Shown piece by piece: positions 43,196-53,775 of a stretch of DNA of 64,000 bases. The position numbers and the translations under genes are program-made. A model generated the notes under the pieces. It searched no databases, was not told the origin of the DNA, and was given only the letters and a program-made list of their open reading frames with translations. The stretch is from assembly GCA_039583875.1 (NCBI GenBank), contig CM077164.1:67301628-67365627 (forward strand), in the 5' to 3' direction. Every line of letters begins with the position of its first letter. Position 1 is the first letter of the stretch. The stretch comes from Platanthera guangdongensis. Lineage: Eukaryota; Streptophyta; Magnoliopsida; Asparagales; Orchidaceae.

Positions 43196-44228
43196 ATGCC
43201 CCTTCCTAAGGAGATTCAAGTGCGCATAGACCGGGCTCGCCAGGCTTCCGCGGCTCGCGTTGCCGCGCTGACGGCGGTCCCCGCGAAAGTTCCTCAAATT
43301 GACCCCGCCGAGCCGAGCTCCAAGAGGACAAAGCCGTTCCCCGAGGCGGCCGAGCCCATCTTCCACGACCTGAGGGCCACGCTGGCTCGCGAGACCGGAT
43401 CTTCTACTCGAACTATTCTGGAAAATGACAGGGAGGTTGCTGTTGTCGGCGACGATCAGGGTGGCCTACCAGATGACGAGGGCACCGCGCCGCGGGTCCC
43501 TACGCCGCGAGGCGAGGTCACGCTCACCACTTCGCGACTCTCGGCACCGGACAGCCATCCCCGGGATCCGCCGCTGCTCTTCGGGATCCTGCCTGTGAGC
43601 TCGCAGAGGCCAGCTTCACCACCTGGCTCCCCTCCTCGGCAAATTGATGCGGCCGCCGGGGGAGGCCTGGGGTCCATTCCTGTCCCGGGCTTCGAGCTCA
43701 TCTCGCCGGGGGCTCGCGGCCCAGGTCGCGGGAAGGACCTGAGGTTTGTCCCTCCCCGCATCTCCTTTAAACCGCCGAGCTCTTCAGGTCAGCCTCGCTT
43801 ACCCCTGTTCTTCGCAAGCTTTTGCTCTGCTGACATTTGCCTTCACAGCTCTTCCCAGTCAATCGGCTGCCGAGGAGTCTTCGCGGGCAGCCCACCACTC
43901 TCCCCTCCCGTCTCCGAGCTCACTGGACTCTTACATGGGTTCGGAGGTGGATCAAGGCGAGCTGATGAGGAGGGAGGTCAAGCTCCTCAAGAAGCTGGTG
44001 TGCGGACTGCGCGAGGTGCAGGGGGTCAACGAGACGCTGCAGCGCGACTACGCGCGCCTTGCTGAGGAGGTGCGCCTCGGCCGAGCTCGCGAGTTGATGT
44101 CTCCCTCCCGACTCCTTAATGAGATAGACGACGGTCTCTTGGTTGCACAAAGGAATTCCGGGAGGATCCGCGAGTTACTCCGCGCGCGGCAGCTTGGGGG
44201 GCGGGGATCGCGAGGCCGGGGTAGGTGA
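43196..44228 (+). CDS. Tat-3 antisense gene A, two exons, coiled-coil protein
   Basis: ATG 43,196 lies in a good context (CCAAGATGC). Exon 1 ends at 43,787; the intron 43,788-43,848 (GT...CACAG, 61 bp) joins exon 2 in frame (Ser-Ala junction), giving 323 residues. Residues 1-190 are low complexity, Pro/Arg/Ser/Gly-rich. The last ~100 are a predicted coiled coil (MRREVKLLKKLV, EVQGVNETLQRDYARLAEEV) with an Arg/Gly tail. A polyadenylation-like AATAAA lies near 44,365. The gene runs opposite to gag-pol. Antisense genes are known in Tat-type elements (gene 23 of Grande). No domain was recognised; this could be the spacer half of one antisense unit with gene B. Confidence 0.6.
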
Positions 44229-44416
44229 GTTTGCGGGCTCCTCTGCCGAGCCGACCGTCGCTCGCGTCCCGATGCCCTCCCTGTTCGCGCGCCTCCTTTT
44301 CTGTTTTGAACTTCCCCCTTCTGTGATGAACAACTCTTAGAACATTCTTAATTATGTTATTTAAATAAAAAGCCGTAATGTTTTGACTTAGCCTCAGTTG
44401 GGATGCGCCGGAAGTC

Positions 44417-44507
44417 GGCGAGCTGCGGTGGCGAGCTGGGGTGGCGAGCTGGGGCGGCGAGCTGCGCCGATGTGACAGCCTGCCTCAGATTCCTTTTCCT
44501 ATAAATA
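44417..44507 (+). promoter_or_regulatory. Gene B promoter: four GGCGAGCTG repeats and TATA box
   Basis: GGCGAGCTG starts at 44,417, 44,430, 44,443 and 44,456, an exact 13-bp tandem. TATAAATA follows at 44,500-44,507, 105 bp before the gene B ATG. The GCGAGCT/GAGCTCG word is also frequent in the Tat-3 U3. Confidence 0.6.
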
Positions 44508-44611
44508 GCCCCCCCTCACCTACCCCCGTACTGTCTTTATTGCTTTGCTTTCCCTTCCTTGCTTTTTTTCCTTTTTCTGCTCGCGCAGCGCTTCGCTTCT
44601 TCTCTGCGATC

Positions 44612-46839
44612 ATGGGCAAGACCAACCCGGACGCCGATGGCCGCTCCAAATGCGCGCAGCACTTCGCGGATTACTGCTTCTTCGACGGCCACACCAGCGA
44701 GGAGGAGCTCGCAGAATTCATAGCCCTGTATGTGCCGCCGGGCTTTGAGGCGCGCAGGCCGGGGCCGGGCGAGGCCATCAACACGTTCTATGAGAACGAG
44801 CTCGCATTCCCCATCTCGCACTTCGAGGTGGGGCTGCGACTTCCCTTGTGGCCGGAGATCCGGCAGATCCTGAAATACTACGGGGCCGTCCCCGCGCAGC
44901 TGAACTCAAACGCCATCGCCATGATGGTGGCGTTCGCGAGCTACCTCCGACGGGAGAGGATCGAGTTCAACCTGACGGTGTTCAGGAAACTCTTCTCCTA
45001 TAAGGCGACGACGGACGGGGTCGCCTACTTCGGCGGCTCCTTGATCAAAGTTCGCGAGATCGCGAACAAGCACCATACCTGGATGACCAAGATCGCCTTC
45101 ATCAAGGGCGATCTCGGCAACATCCCCTACTCGCCGCAACAGAAAGGCGAGGAGGTGTACCGCCCGCCGGCCGTGTCCGGCAACGACGCCGAGCTCCACA
45201 AATTCTTCCTCCACAAAGATTTCGAGGTCGCCTTCCTGCGGAGGGGCCTCGACGCGCTCCCCCCGGTTCTGCCCGGCGAAGGTATGCTCTCCTCATCTTG
45301 CCGAGCTCGCCTACTCGCGAGCTCGACACATCATCATATCTGAATTTTCTAACCTTTCCAAGTATTTTCCTGCAGGGGAGCGAATAATCCCCGCGAACCC
45401 GCCTTTTGCGGACCCGGGGCTTGATACTGACCCTCTTGCTCGCGAGAGGGCGGCGGCAGCGGCCTGCCGAGACGAGGCGGCCCTCTCGCAGCCCTCTTCC
45501 GGCAAGAGGCGATCTGAGGACGCGGGGTCGAACCCGCCATCCGGCCCCCGTCAGATGAAAAAGATGCGGAGAGCCCTGCTAGCTCCGCGGGGGCAACAAC
45601 ATCAACATCAGCCCAGCCCCAAGTACATCAGCTCGTCGGAGACTCCTCCCGACGCGTCACCGGGGAGCCCGCTGAAGGAGACGACCAGCAAGGGCCGAAA
45701 GGGTGGCAAGGGCCGAAAGGGTGGCAAGGGCCCTTCCACCTCGGCGGCGATCTCCCCTCCTCCTTCGGCGAAGAGGACCGCCCGCGAGCGCGCGCCGCCG
45801 AAGCAGCACCCCCTCTTCAACTTCGGCGCGCGCTGGAAGGATTCCGCGGGCGAGCCCATGCTGCAGTGGGACGAGCTCGCTCATCGAGTCTCCGTCTCCA
45901 CTCTGCACCCGTCCTGGCACGACCGCGAGCCCGCCACCGGTCACGCCTACGCCCTCGGCTTCGGCCTTTATGGCCGGGAGGATGCCGAGGCCTACAAGAT
46001 GACGACCCTCCGACAGCTCGGCCATGAGGGTCTGCAGTCCCACCTGCGGACTTTGGAGCTGCACCACATGTTGGCGCGACGCAGCTTTGCCATCGGCCAC
46101 CAGCTCGAAAAGGCCGAGCCGGCTCGCGACCTCGCCAAGGAGCAGGTTGCCGATCAGGCGAGGCGGCTCGGCATCGCGGATAGTCTTCTCGCCCAGACTG
46201 CTGGCGGGCTGGATAAGTGTTACGCACCGCTCTCTTTTACTCAGAAAGCTTTGTGCTGCTGCTAAGTGGGCTTTTTTCCAGGATGCCAAGGCGGCGGGCG
46301 AGCTCCAGGCTCGCAACACTGAGCTGGGGGAGGAGAACGGCCGCCTGCGCGCGCAACTGGCCGCGGATGCCGACGCTGCTGGCGAGCTCCAGGCTCGCAA
46401 TGCCGAGCTCGGGGAGGAGAACGGCCGCCTACGCGCGCGCCTTGGAGAGCTGGAGGGCGCGAACGCGAAGTTGAAGGGGGAGAACCAGCACCTTCTCGGC
46501 GAGGTTCGTCGCCAGGCGGAGATCTTCTTCCCGTCGCACGACATCGATCCCACACTCCCCTACAAGAGCCCGCGCATCTTCGGCGAGGCCGACCTCGTCG
46601 AGAGACTGCGGATCAACTCAATCCAGACCGCCGAGTGCACCCTCGCGATGATGAAGGACTCCGGGGTGCTGGTGGAAGGATGCGGGGAGATCTCTGCTCG
46701 GGACCTGATGCCGAGTCTGTTTCCGGCGACGCCGCCCAGCGAGAAGGAAGATAGCCTGTACACAATGTTCGGGAAGAGATTCCAGGACCATTCGGGCGAC
46801 GGCGGGGACCAGCCCGGCGGAGGGGGCGAGGCCAGCTGA
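44612..46839 (+). CDS. Tat-3 antisense gene B (putative gypsy-type transposon protein)
   Basis: ATG 44,612 opens exon 1 to 45,281. The intron 45,282-45,375 (GTATGC...TTTCCTGCAG) joins in frame to exon 2, which runs to about 46,216. A third segment, 46,282-46,839, follows a T-rich acceptor (TTTTTTCCAG). Its frame does not join cleanly, so a one-base indel or an unusual donor is needed. Residues ~30-220 resemble the family annotated as putative gypsy-type transposon (FPISHFEVGLRLPLWPEIRQ). A basic KGRKGGKGRKGGKG stretch follows near residue 290. The C-terminal segment is a coiled coil with an internal repeat (ELQARNTELGEENGRLRAQL). Comparable antisense proteins are known from Tat/Grande-type elements; their role is unknown. 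Confidence 0.68.
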
Positions 46840-47479
46840 CAGCCTTGTATTTTTCTTTTTTCTTTCCTTTTTTTTGACTACTCGCCGTGGCGAGCTCCCT
46901 GTACATTTGTGAATAATCAAATGAAAGTTTTTTGATCATACCGGTGCTCCTTTACTATGCTTGTTGTGTTATGAATGTATGCGAGTGCTTCCTCCCGCGA
47001 CCTCGCAGGGACAGGTTCCGCGAGTAGAGTGATTATGAGAGCGCGCACGCGAGCGAGACGCGCTTGGGGTGTTCGCCGAGCCCCAAACAATTTCGCGGCG
47101 AGTTGCTCTCCGCCCTTATCACGCCACTATTACTCGCACGCGGCCTCCACCCTTCCATCCGCCTACCCTTACTCGCATGCGAGCCACCCAGGTTGTGCCC
47201 GTCGAAGAAGAAACTTTTCAAGTGTAATGGGCCAGGGAGGCGAGGTCCCCTGGTCCGGCTTGCCTTCCTTTGGCGAGGCCCTGGCTTGCGACCTACTCGC
47301 CAATGCCGAGCTGGAGATGACGAGCCCAAACACGCCCATGCAGAGCCCTTCAGCCCGGCCTGCCTTCTTGATTATGCCGAGCTGAGTTCGCCGAGCCCGA
47401 GCTCGCCCTGACAGAACCCTTCCCCTTTGCTTCCTGCCACAGACTTTGACCTGCACCTGACGACTTCAAGGCCGGCACC
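46840..47479. other. Tat-3 spacer after gene B
   Basis: A polyadenylation-like AATAAT/AATCAAA stretch lies near 46,912. The rest is GC-rich sequence with many GCGAGC/GAGCTC words and no coding signal on either strand. Confidence 0.5.
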
Positions 47480-48198
47480 ATCGAGTGACCTCCGGCCCTG
47501 CTAGCTAGGTGAGAGCCTGACAGCGGGATCTGCTCGGGGTCCGCTACTACTACCATCGAGTGACTTCCAGCCCTGCCAGCTAGGTGAGAGCCTGACAGCG
47601 GGATCTGCTCGAGGCCAAGGATGACACCGAGTGACTTCCAGTCCTGCCAGCTAGGTGAGAGCCTGACAGCGGGATCTGCTCGGGGTCAAGGATGACACCG
47701 AGTGACTTCCAGCCCTGCCAGCTAGGTGAGAGCCTGACAGCGGGATCTGCTCGGGGTCCGCTACTACCACCATCGAGTGACTTCCAGCCCTGTCAGCTAG
47801 GTGAGAACCTGACAGCGGGATCTGCTCGAGGCCAGGGATGACACCGAGTGACTTCCAGCCCTGACAGCTAGGTGAGAGCCTGACAGCGGGATCTGCTCGG
47901 GGTCCGCTACTACTACCATCGAGTGACTTCCAGCCCTGCCAGCTAGGTGAGAGCCTGACAGCGGGATCTGCTCGAGGCCAAGGATGACACCGAGTGACTT
48001 CCAGCCCTGACAGCTAGGTGAGAGCCTGACAGCGGGATCTGCTCGGGGTCCGCTACTACTACCATCGAGTGACTTCCAGCCCTGCCAGCTAGGTGAGAGC
48101 CTGACATCGGGATCTGCTCGAGGCCAAGGATGACACCGAGTGACTTCCAGTCCTGCCAGCTAGGTGAGAGCCTGACAGCGGGATCTGCTCGGGGTCCA
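47480..48198 (-). repeat. Tat-3 3' tandem repeat, ~10 units of 71-74 bp
   Basis: Each unit contains GAGTGACTTCCAGCCCTG, CAGCTAGGTGAGAGCCTGAC and GCGGGATCTGCTCG. Two end-types mostly alternate: one ends GGTCCGCTACTAC, the other GGCCAAGGATGACACC, so a higher-order dimer exists. The repeat lies between integrase and the antisense genes, in the element's 3' region. Its reverse complement is related to the Tat-4 repeat at 63,485-63,860. Variable tandem repeats here are typical of Tat elements. Confidence 0.92.
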
Positions 48199-48288
48199 AA
48201 ATACATCACATTCCACCATGCAGGCCAATTACAACGATATCAGAGAGCTTGAAGGAATTTATTATAATCAAAGTGCTGCTTACATGTT

Positions 48289-49368
48289 TCAGGGGAAAAA
48301 TCGTTTGAGGTCGTCACCACTCCAGGTGAGATTCAGGGTCTCGCCCTCTACATTTTGGAGTCGGTAGCCCCCTGACCCCAAGGCTACTTTTACAATGAAT
48401 GGTCCCTCCCAGCTGGGATTGAGCTTCCCTACGGGTGCTGACCTCCCTGCCGCATCTACTTTTTTCAGCACCAAGTCCCCTTCCACGAACTGCTTAACCC
48501 TGACGTGCTTGTCAAAGTACTTGACCATTCTTCTTTTTACCTCCTCCTGCCGGATAGCGGAAAGGTCTCTTACCTCTTCCACCATGTCAAGGGAAAGCCT
48601 TAGTCCCTCCTCATTCTCTGCTTGCCAATCCTCACGGCCTTCTTTTGTTGCCACGACTCGCGGTGTTTGGACTTCGAATTCAATGGGGAGCACGAACTCG
48701 CACCCGTGGGAGAGTTTGAAGGGGGTCTCTACTGTAGCTGTGTTGGGGGTGGTCCTTAGGGCCCAAAGAACCGCAGGGAGCTGCTCCACCCAGCTCCCCT
48801 TCAGATTCTCCACCTTTTTCTTGAGGAGGTTGACGATGATCTTGTTTGCGGCCTCCACCTGCCCGTTACTCCTGGGGTGATGGACCGAGGCGAACCTGAG
48901 ATCGATCCCAAGCTGTTCGCAGAAGCTGGTGAACTCGGCACTAGCGAACTGGGGCCCATTGTCTGTGACGATGGCCTGGGGCAGCCCATGGCGACAGATG
49001 ATCTCCCCCCACACAAAGTTCCTGATCACCTGGGAGGTCACCTTGGCCAACGCTTTCACCTCCATCCACTTTGAGAAGTAGTTAATCATCACTAGGAGGA
49101 ACCTTCTCTGGCCGCTGGCTTGGGGAAACGACCCAACCAAATCCATTCCCCAGATTGCGAAGGGCCATGGGGCTGTGATACTACGGAGCCGTTGGGCCGG
49201 CTGCAGCTGGAGAGGGGCAAACAGTTGGCACTTGTGACATCTCCTTGCGAATTCTGCAGCGTCCCGGCCTAGGGTGGGCCAGAAATAATCTTGCCTGACT
49301 ATCCTCCCTTCCAGGGTCCGACTCCCGGAGTGACTCCCACATTCCCCGGAGTGGACCTCCTCCAAGAT
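48289..49368 (-). pseudogene. Tat-3 integrase
   Basis: The 358-residue frame holds the zinc region (CHKCQLFAP) and the catalytic triad: D in WGMDLVGSF, D in VTDNGPQFAS, E in SNGQVEAANK. The C-terminal part ends LTWSGDDLKRFFP at 48,289. A TGA just upstream (near 49,369) separates it from the preceding part of pol. A short duplication of GAGAAGCGYGAAGGATCT lies there too. The core looks intact. Confidence 0.9.
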
Positions 49369-49371
49369 CCT

Positions 49372-49948
49372 TCACGCTTCTCCCTCGGTTACGCAGCGGG
49401 CCAGATCCTTCGCGCTTCTCCCTCGGTAGTGCCTCAGCTTCTTCTTGTCCACCCCCTCCGGATACTCTCCTGTGGAGAGAAAAACAATCACTGGATCCAT
49501 CCATGAAGCTTGCTGATCGACTTCCATGAGCTCTCCTTCTTCGATGGAGGGGCGAAACAGGTCGGTGATGGTGCCCCCCACCCGGGGACCATGCTTAGCC
49601 AATTGATCGGCTTGTTCATTCTCTTCCCTGGGCACGTGTCGGATGGTGAAAGTTTGAAAAGTGCCAATGACCCCCTTCACCTTGGCCATGTACGATCGCA
49701 GGGTGGGCTCCCTTGCCTCAAACTCCCCGTTAATCTGGGAAGCCACTACCATGGAGTCGGTGAGGAACCTCCACATCTGATACCCCCAGCTCCCTGGCCA
49801 GGCGCAGCCCTGCTATCACGGCCTCGTACTCGGCCTGGTTGTTGGTAATGTGAAAGTGCACCACCACCGTCTGCTCGATCCGGATCCCTTGAGGGCTTTC
49901 TAGGATCACCCCTACTCCTAAGGAATGCCTTCCCGAGGCTCCATCCAC
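49372..49948 (-). pseudogene. Tat-3 second (archaeal-type) RNase H
   Basis: VDGASGRHSLGVGVIL, HITNNQAEYEAVIAGL and, in another frame, LTDSMVVASQING and HVPREENEQADQLAKH are the hallmarks of the extra RNase H acquired by Tat elements. A TGA (from TGG) separates it from the first RNase H at 49,949. A 1-2 base indel near 49,770 splits it. Catalytic D, E and D positions are visible (VDGAS, NQAEYEA, LTDS). Confidence 0.88.
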
Positions 49949-52900
49949 TCACACCTTCCAAGGAGCCGGGTGAGTGAGTTCTTCCTCCGCCACTTCAACC
50001 ACGTAGTCGGCTAGGAAGTCGGCCATCGCCTGAGCCTTGATCGAGAGCCGCGGAATGAAAGAGACGTCGAACTCGCTCAGCTCCACCGACCACTTAGCCA
50101 ACCTGCCTGAATGCTCCACCCCCTCGAAGATGTTGCGGAGGGGGTGGTCGGTCACCACTCGGATTGAGTGTGCCTGGAAGTAAGGTCGCAGTCTCCGAGC
50201 CGAGATGATTAGGGCGAACGCAAGCTTCTCCAAGATCGGATACCGGAGCTCGGCCTTTCTCAGGACCCGGCTGACATAATAGATAGGGAGTTGTCTCTTT
50301 CCCTCTTCCCGAACCAAGACGGAGCTCAGTGCCTCTGCCCCGACCCCGAGATATAAGAACAAATCCTCCCCCTCCTTCGGCCCTTGGAGCAGCGGAGCCT
50401 GTGTCAACTGCATCTTGAGGGCCTGAAACGCCTCCTCGCATTCCTTGGTCCATTCGAACCTCTGACCCCCCCTCAGTGTTTTGAAGAAGGGGGAGCATTT
50501 CTCCCCTGCCCGAGAAAGGAAGCGACTCAGCCCTGCTAGCTTCCCTGTCAACCGTTGGACCTCCTTTGTATTCCGCGGGGACCCCAGCTCAAGGATAGCC
50601 TTGACCTTGTCTGGATTCGGCTCGACCCCCGCGGGGGTGAGGAGATGCCCCAAGAACTTTCCTCGGCTGGCCCCGAAAACACACTTAAGGGGATTCAACC
50701 GCATTTTGTACCTGCGCAGGGTGGCGAAAGTTTCCTCCAGGTCCCGGAGGTGGGAGTCCACATCCCGGCTTTTGATCATGAGGTCGTCCACGTACACCTC
50801 CAAGTTCCTTCCCCTTTGCTCCTTGAAGACCATGTCCATCATTTTCTGATAGGTAGCCCCAGCATTTTTCAGCCCAAAGGGCATCATCTTGTAGCAGTAG
50901 CATCCATCCCCGGTGATGAATGAGACATCCTTGACGTCTGGGGGGTGCATCCTGATCTGATGGTAACCTGAAAAAGCATCCAAAAAACTCATTACAGAAA
51001 AACCGACGGCTGAGTCAACCAGCGCGTCGATCCGAGGCAAGAAGTAACAATCCTTGGGACAAGCTTTATTAAGTAAGGAAAAGTCGATACACATCCTCCA
51101 TCGGCCATCCCCCTTTTTAACCAAAACCACGTTGGAGACCCAGCCGGGGTATTGAATCTCAGACACGAAGCCTGCCTTGAGGAGTTTCGCCACCTCCTCC
51201 CGGATGGGTTCCGCCAGCTTGTCCGCCGTGGATCTTTTCTTCTGCTGAACGGGGCGTGTTCCCGGGTCCAGGTTGAGGCGGTGACAAGCCACATCCGCGT
51301 CAACCCCCGGCATCTCCGCGGCGTTCCAGGCGAAGATGTCCACGTTCTTCTGGATGCACTCCAGCATCCTGCCTCGGTCCTCCGGGGTCAGCCCTCCGCT
51401 GACGCGAACCTTCTCCATCCTTCCTCCCCGGGTGAGCACCTCCAGCTCCACCACTTCCTCTGCCGCCTCCAGCCTGGGCCGCTCCCCCCATCCTCCTGCG
51501 TCCCCTTCCTCCGGAACGGGGGCCTCTACCTCCATCTCTCCCCCCACGGCTCCTACCTCGGCCACCTCCTCCAGATCTCCTCCTGCCGCCTTCTCTGCGC
51601 GATCCTTCACTCCCAGCTCTTCCCCTCCTGCTTTCTGCTCGACCTCTTCCATCCTCCGTCCCATCTCCTCGGCTCCCTCCTGCCAAGAGATGGTGTTCAC
51701 CGCAGTGACATAGCACTCCCGTGCCACCTTTGGGTCCCCCCTAATCCTGACCTGCACCCCCTCAGCGTTGAACTTCAAACACTGGTGGTAAGACGAGGGG
51801 ACGCAGCGAAAGGCGCTGATGAGAGGCCTCCCGAAGATGGCGCTGTAGCTGCTGGGGGCGTCCACGATGACGAACTTGCAGTTTCGGGACTGCCCCCCCA
51901 AGGTGACATGGAGTCCAACTCCTCCCTCTACTTCCTTCCTTTCTCCTGAAAAACCGAATAAGGGGCCATCTGAGGCCAGCACCCTCTTTGCCTCCACCTT
52001 CATCGCGTCGAACGCCTTTTTGAAGACGACGTTGACGGAGCTCCCGTTGTCCACGAGGATCCGAGAGACGGTGAAGTTCTCAATGGCCGCCTTGATGACC
52101 AGCGCATCACAGAACGGATCCTCGTGGTCTGGTAGATCACTCCTGGAGAAGGTGATCCTCTCCTCCGGCGGCGGGGTTTGGGATGTAGAGGCGACGCTCC
52201 GCCGGTATATGGTGTGGAGGCTTGCCTTGCGGGAGACCTCGATCCCCACTCCCCCGTGGATCACCCCGATCCCTCCTCGGGTCCCCACATCCACCCGGTT
52301 TTCGCACCGATCCTCCTCCGCCCGAGGCAGGACCTCCTCAATCCTTACTTCCTGTCGCGCCTCCTGCTGCTGCTGCCGCCGCTCCCTATTCTCTCTCATC
52401 TCGAGGAACTCCGGACAGGTGGCCGTGGCGTGCCCCTCTTCCTGGTGGAAGTCGCAATAGGGCAGCTCCACCCTGACCTCTCTTCTTCTCCTTCTCCATG
52501 CTCCCCTCCTTGCTCCCAGGGCTATGGCCATGACCTCCTCTTGATCGGGGTGCCGGGGCCTCTGGCCCTGCCTCCAGCCCGGGGGGGGGTGGAACTGGTC
52601 TTGCCTCCCCTGGTAGTGGTCCCTTCCGAAGTTCCCCCTCTGCAGCCCCTGGCCCTGCCACTCGGGCCTCCATCCCAGCCGCCGGTCGGGCTCCTGGCGC
52701 CCCCATCTCGGTTGCTGCTGCCCTTGGAGCTGCCTCTGCTCCCTCTGCCTGGGCTCCCCTCTTCTCTCCTCCTGTGTCTTTCCTCCTCTCAATTCTTTCT
52801 CCTCCTCTGTGGCCCACCTGGCCAGCTTTCTTGCAAATTCTGGGTTCGACGCCTCCCCGTCGACCTCTCTCGCCGCCCTCTCCATCAACTCCTCGTAGGA

Positions 52901-53647
52901 GAGGGGGGGAACTCTCTTCAGCTCCATCAGGAAGAAACCTTGCTGCAGGCCCAGGGTAAAGGCCATCATCAGACTATGGCCCGGCATCTCCTGGACTTGA
53001 GTAACTTCCTCCTGGAATCGGTCCACATAGCTTCCCAACGTCTCGTTCACCCCCTGCTTAATGTGAAACAAAGACTCGGACTTCTTCTTCCTCTTCTTCG
53101 AAGTGGTGAATCTCAGCATGAATCCTCGGCGCAGGTCCTCGAAGCAGTAGATGGAGCTGGCCGGTAGCTGGTGGAACCACTCCCTTGCCTTCTCCCGGAG
53201 GGTGATGGCGAAGAGCCGACACTTGAATCCGTCCGACATCTGACGGATGGAGACCACGTCCTCGAACCATTGGACATGCTGTACCGGGTCTCCCTTCCCA
53301 GTGTAGTAGGACATCTCGGGCTCCCTGAACCCATCGGGAACCGGAGCTGAAGAGACCAGCTCGCTGAAAGGGCTCCCTCCTCCCACTGGGCGAGCTGGCG
53401 AGTCTCGCGAGCCCAGCTCGCCGAAGCGACCTCGGCCTGCCGAGCCGGGGAAGAGCTCGCGCCCGGGGAGCTCGCACCCTCGGCCTTCCTCGGCCACTTC
53501 CTTCCCAGCTCGCCTGCCGGGAGCGTCCTCGCCCAATGAGGGGGCGGCCGCGATCTGGTTTGCCGGAGTCGAGCACTCGGCCCGCGTGCCGAGTGCGAAC
53601 TTGACCAGATTCAGCACCTCGTTTCTGAAGTCTTCGAACATTCCCAC
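49949..53647 (-). CDS. Tat-3 gag-protease-RT-RNase H, one open frame
   Basis: 1,232 codons run uninterrupted from ATG 53,647. The gag core (MSYYTGKGDPVQHVQWFED, CRLFAITLREKAREWFHQL) lies at residues ~115-180. The zinc motif is CDFHQEEGHATATC near 397. Protease is ILVDNGSSVNVVF near 528, with N in the place of the usual S/T/G. RT has CIDFSLLNKACPKD and YVDD near 950. RNase H follows (LYLGVGAEALSSVLV). The frame stops at the TGA at 49,949, directly before the second RNase H. So gag to first RNase H could still be made, but not a complete pol. Confidence 0.92.
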   Translation of the reverse strand: MGMFEDFRNEVLNLVKFALGTRAECSTPANQIAAAPSLGEDAPGRRAGKEVAEEGRGCELPGRELFPGSAGRGRFGELGSRDSPARPVGGGSPFSELVSSAPVPDGFREPEMSYYTGKGDPVQHVQWFEDVVSIRQMSDGFKCRLFAITLREKAREWFHQLPASSIYCFEDLRRGFMLRFTTSKKRKKKSESLFHIKQGVNETLGSYVDRFQEEVTQVQEMPGHSLMMAFTLGLQQGFFLMELKRVPPLSYEELMERAAREVDGEASNPEFARKLARWATEEEKELRGGKTQEERRGEPRQREQRQLQGQQQPRWGRQEPDRRLGWRPEWQGQGLQRGNFGRDHYQGRQDQFHPPPGWRQGQRPRHPDQEEVMAIALGARRGAWRRRRREVRVELPYCDFHQEEGHATATCPEFLEMRENRERRQQQQEARQEVRIEEVLPRAEEDRCENRVDVGTRGGIGVIHGGVGIEVSRKASLHTIYRRSVASTSQTPPPEERITFSRSDLPDHEDPFCDALVIKAAIENFTVSRILVDNGSSVNVVFKKAFDAMKVEAKRVLASDGPLFGFSGERKEVEGGVGLHVTLGGQSRNCKFVIVDAPSSYSAIFGRPLISAFRCVPSSYHQCLKFNAEGVQVRIRGDPKVARECYVTAVNTISWQEGAEEMGRRMEEVEQKAGGEELGVKDRAEKAAGGDLEEVAEVGAVGGEMEVEAPVPEEGDAGGWGERPRLEAAEEVVELEVLTRGGRMEKVRVSGGLTPEDRGRMLECIQKNVDIFAWNAAEMPGVDADVACHRLNLDPGTRPVQQKKRSTADKLAEPIREEVAKLLKAGFVSEIQYPGWVSNVVLVKKGDGRWRMCIDFSLLNKACPKDCYFLPRIDALVDSAVGFSVMSFLDAFSGYHQIRMHPPDVKDVSFITGDGCYCYKMMPFGLKNAGATYQKMMDMVFKEQRGRNLEVYVDDLMIKSRDVDSHLRDLEETFATLRRYKMRLNPLKCVFGASRGKFLGHLLTPAGVEPNPDKVKAILELGSPRNTKEVQRLTGKLAGLSRFLSRAGEKCSPFFKTLRGGQRFEWTKECEEAFQALKMQLTQAPLLQGPKEGEDLFLYLGVGAEALSSVLVREEGKRQLPIYYVSRVLRKAELRYPILEKLAFALIISARRLRPYFQAHSIRVVTDHPLRNIFEGVEHSGRLAKWSVELSEFDVSFIPRLSIKAQAMADFLADYVVEVAEEELTHPAPWKV

Positions 53648-53660
53648 CGTTGCGAGAGGC

Positions 53661-53684
53661 GGGGGGGGGGGGGGGGGGGGGGGG
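53661..53684. repeat. G24 homopolymer in Tat-3 leader
   Basis: An uninterrupted run of 24 G on the plus strand lies just 14 bp upstream of the gag ATG. It would be a C-run in the element RNA. Its length may be an assembly estimate. Confidence 0.8.
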
Positions 53685-53756
53685 CGGCGAGCTCGGCCTG
53701 TCGGATCCTTGTCCCGTCATCGAGCTCGCGGAAACTTTTCTGCGTTGACCACTGTC

Positions 53757-53775
53757 CACGCTCACCGCATCAAAA
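53757..53775 (-). other. Tat-3 primer binding site region
   Basis: The minus strand reads TTTTGATGCGGTGAGCGTG right after the 5' LTR. Tat-4 has TTTTGGTGCGGTGAGCGTG at the same place, so Tat-3 probably carries a G-to-A change. The tRNA was not identified. Confidence 0.65.

Noticed and set aside
52178..53167. 329-aa open frame on the plus strand opposite Tat-3 gag
   Set aside because: A shadow of GC-rich gag coding on the minus strand, Leu/Pro-rich without domain, TATA box or introns, unlike genes A and B.
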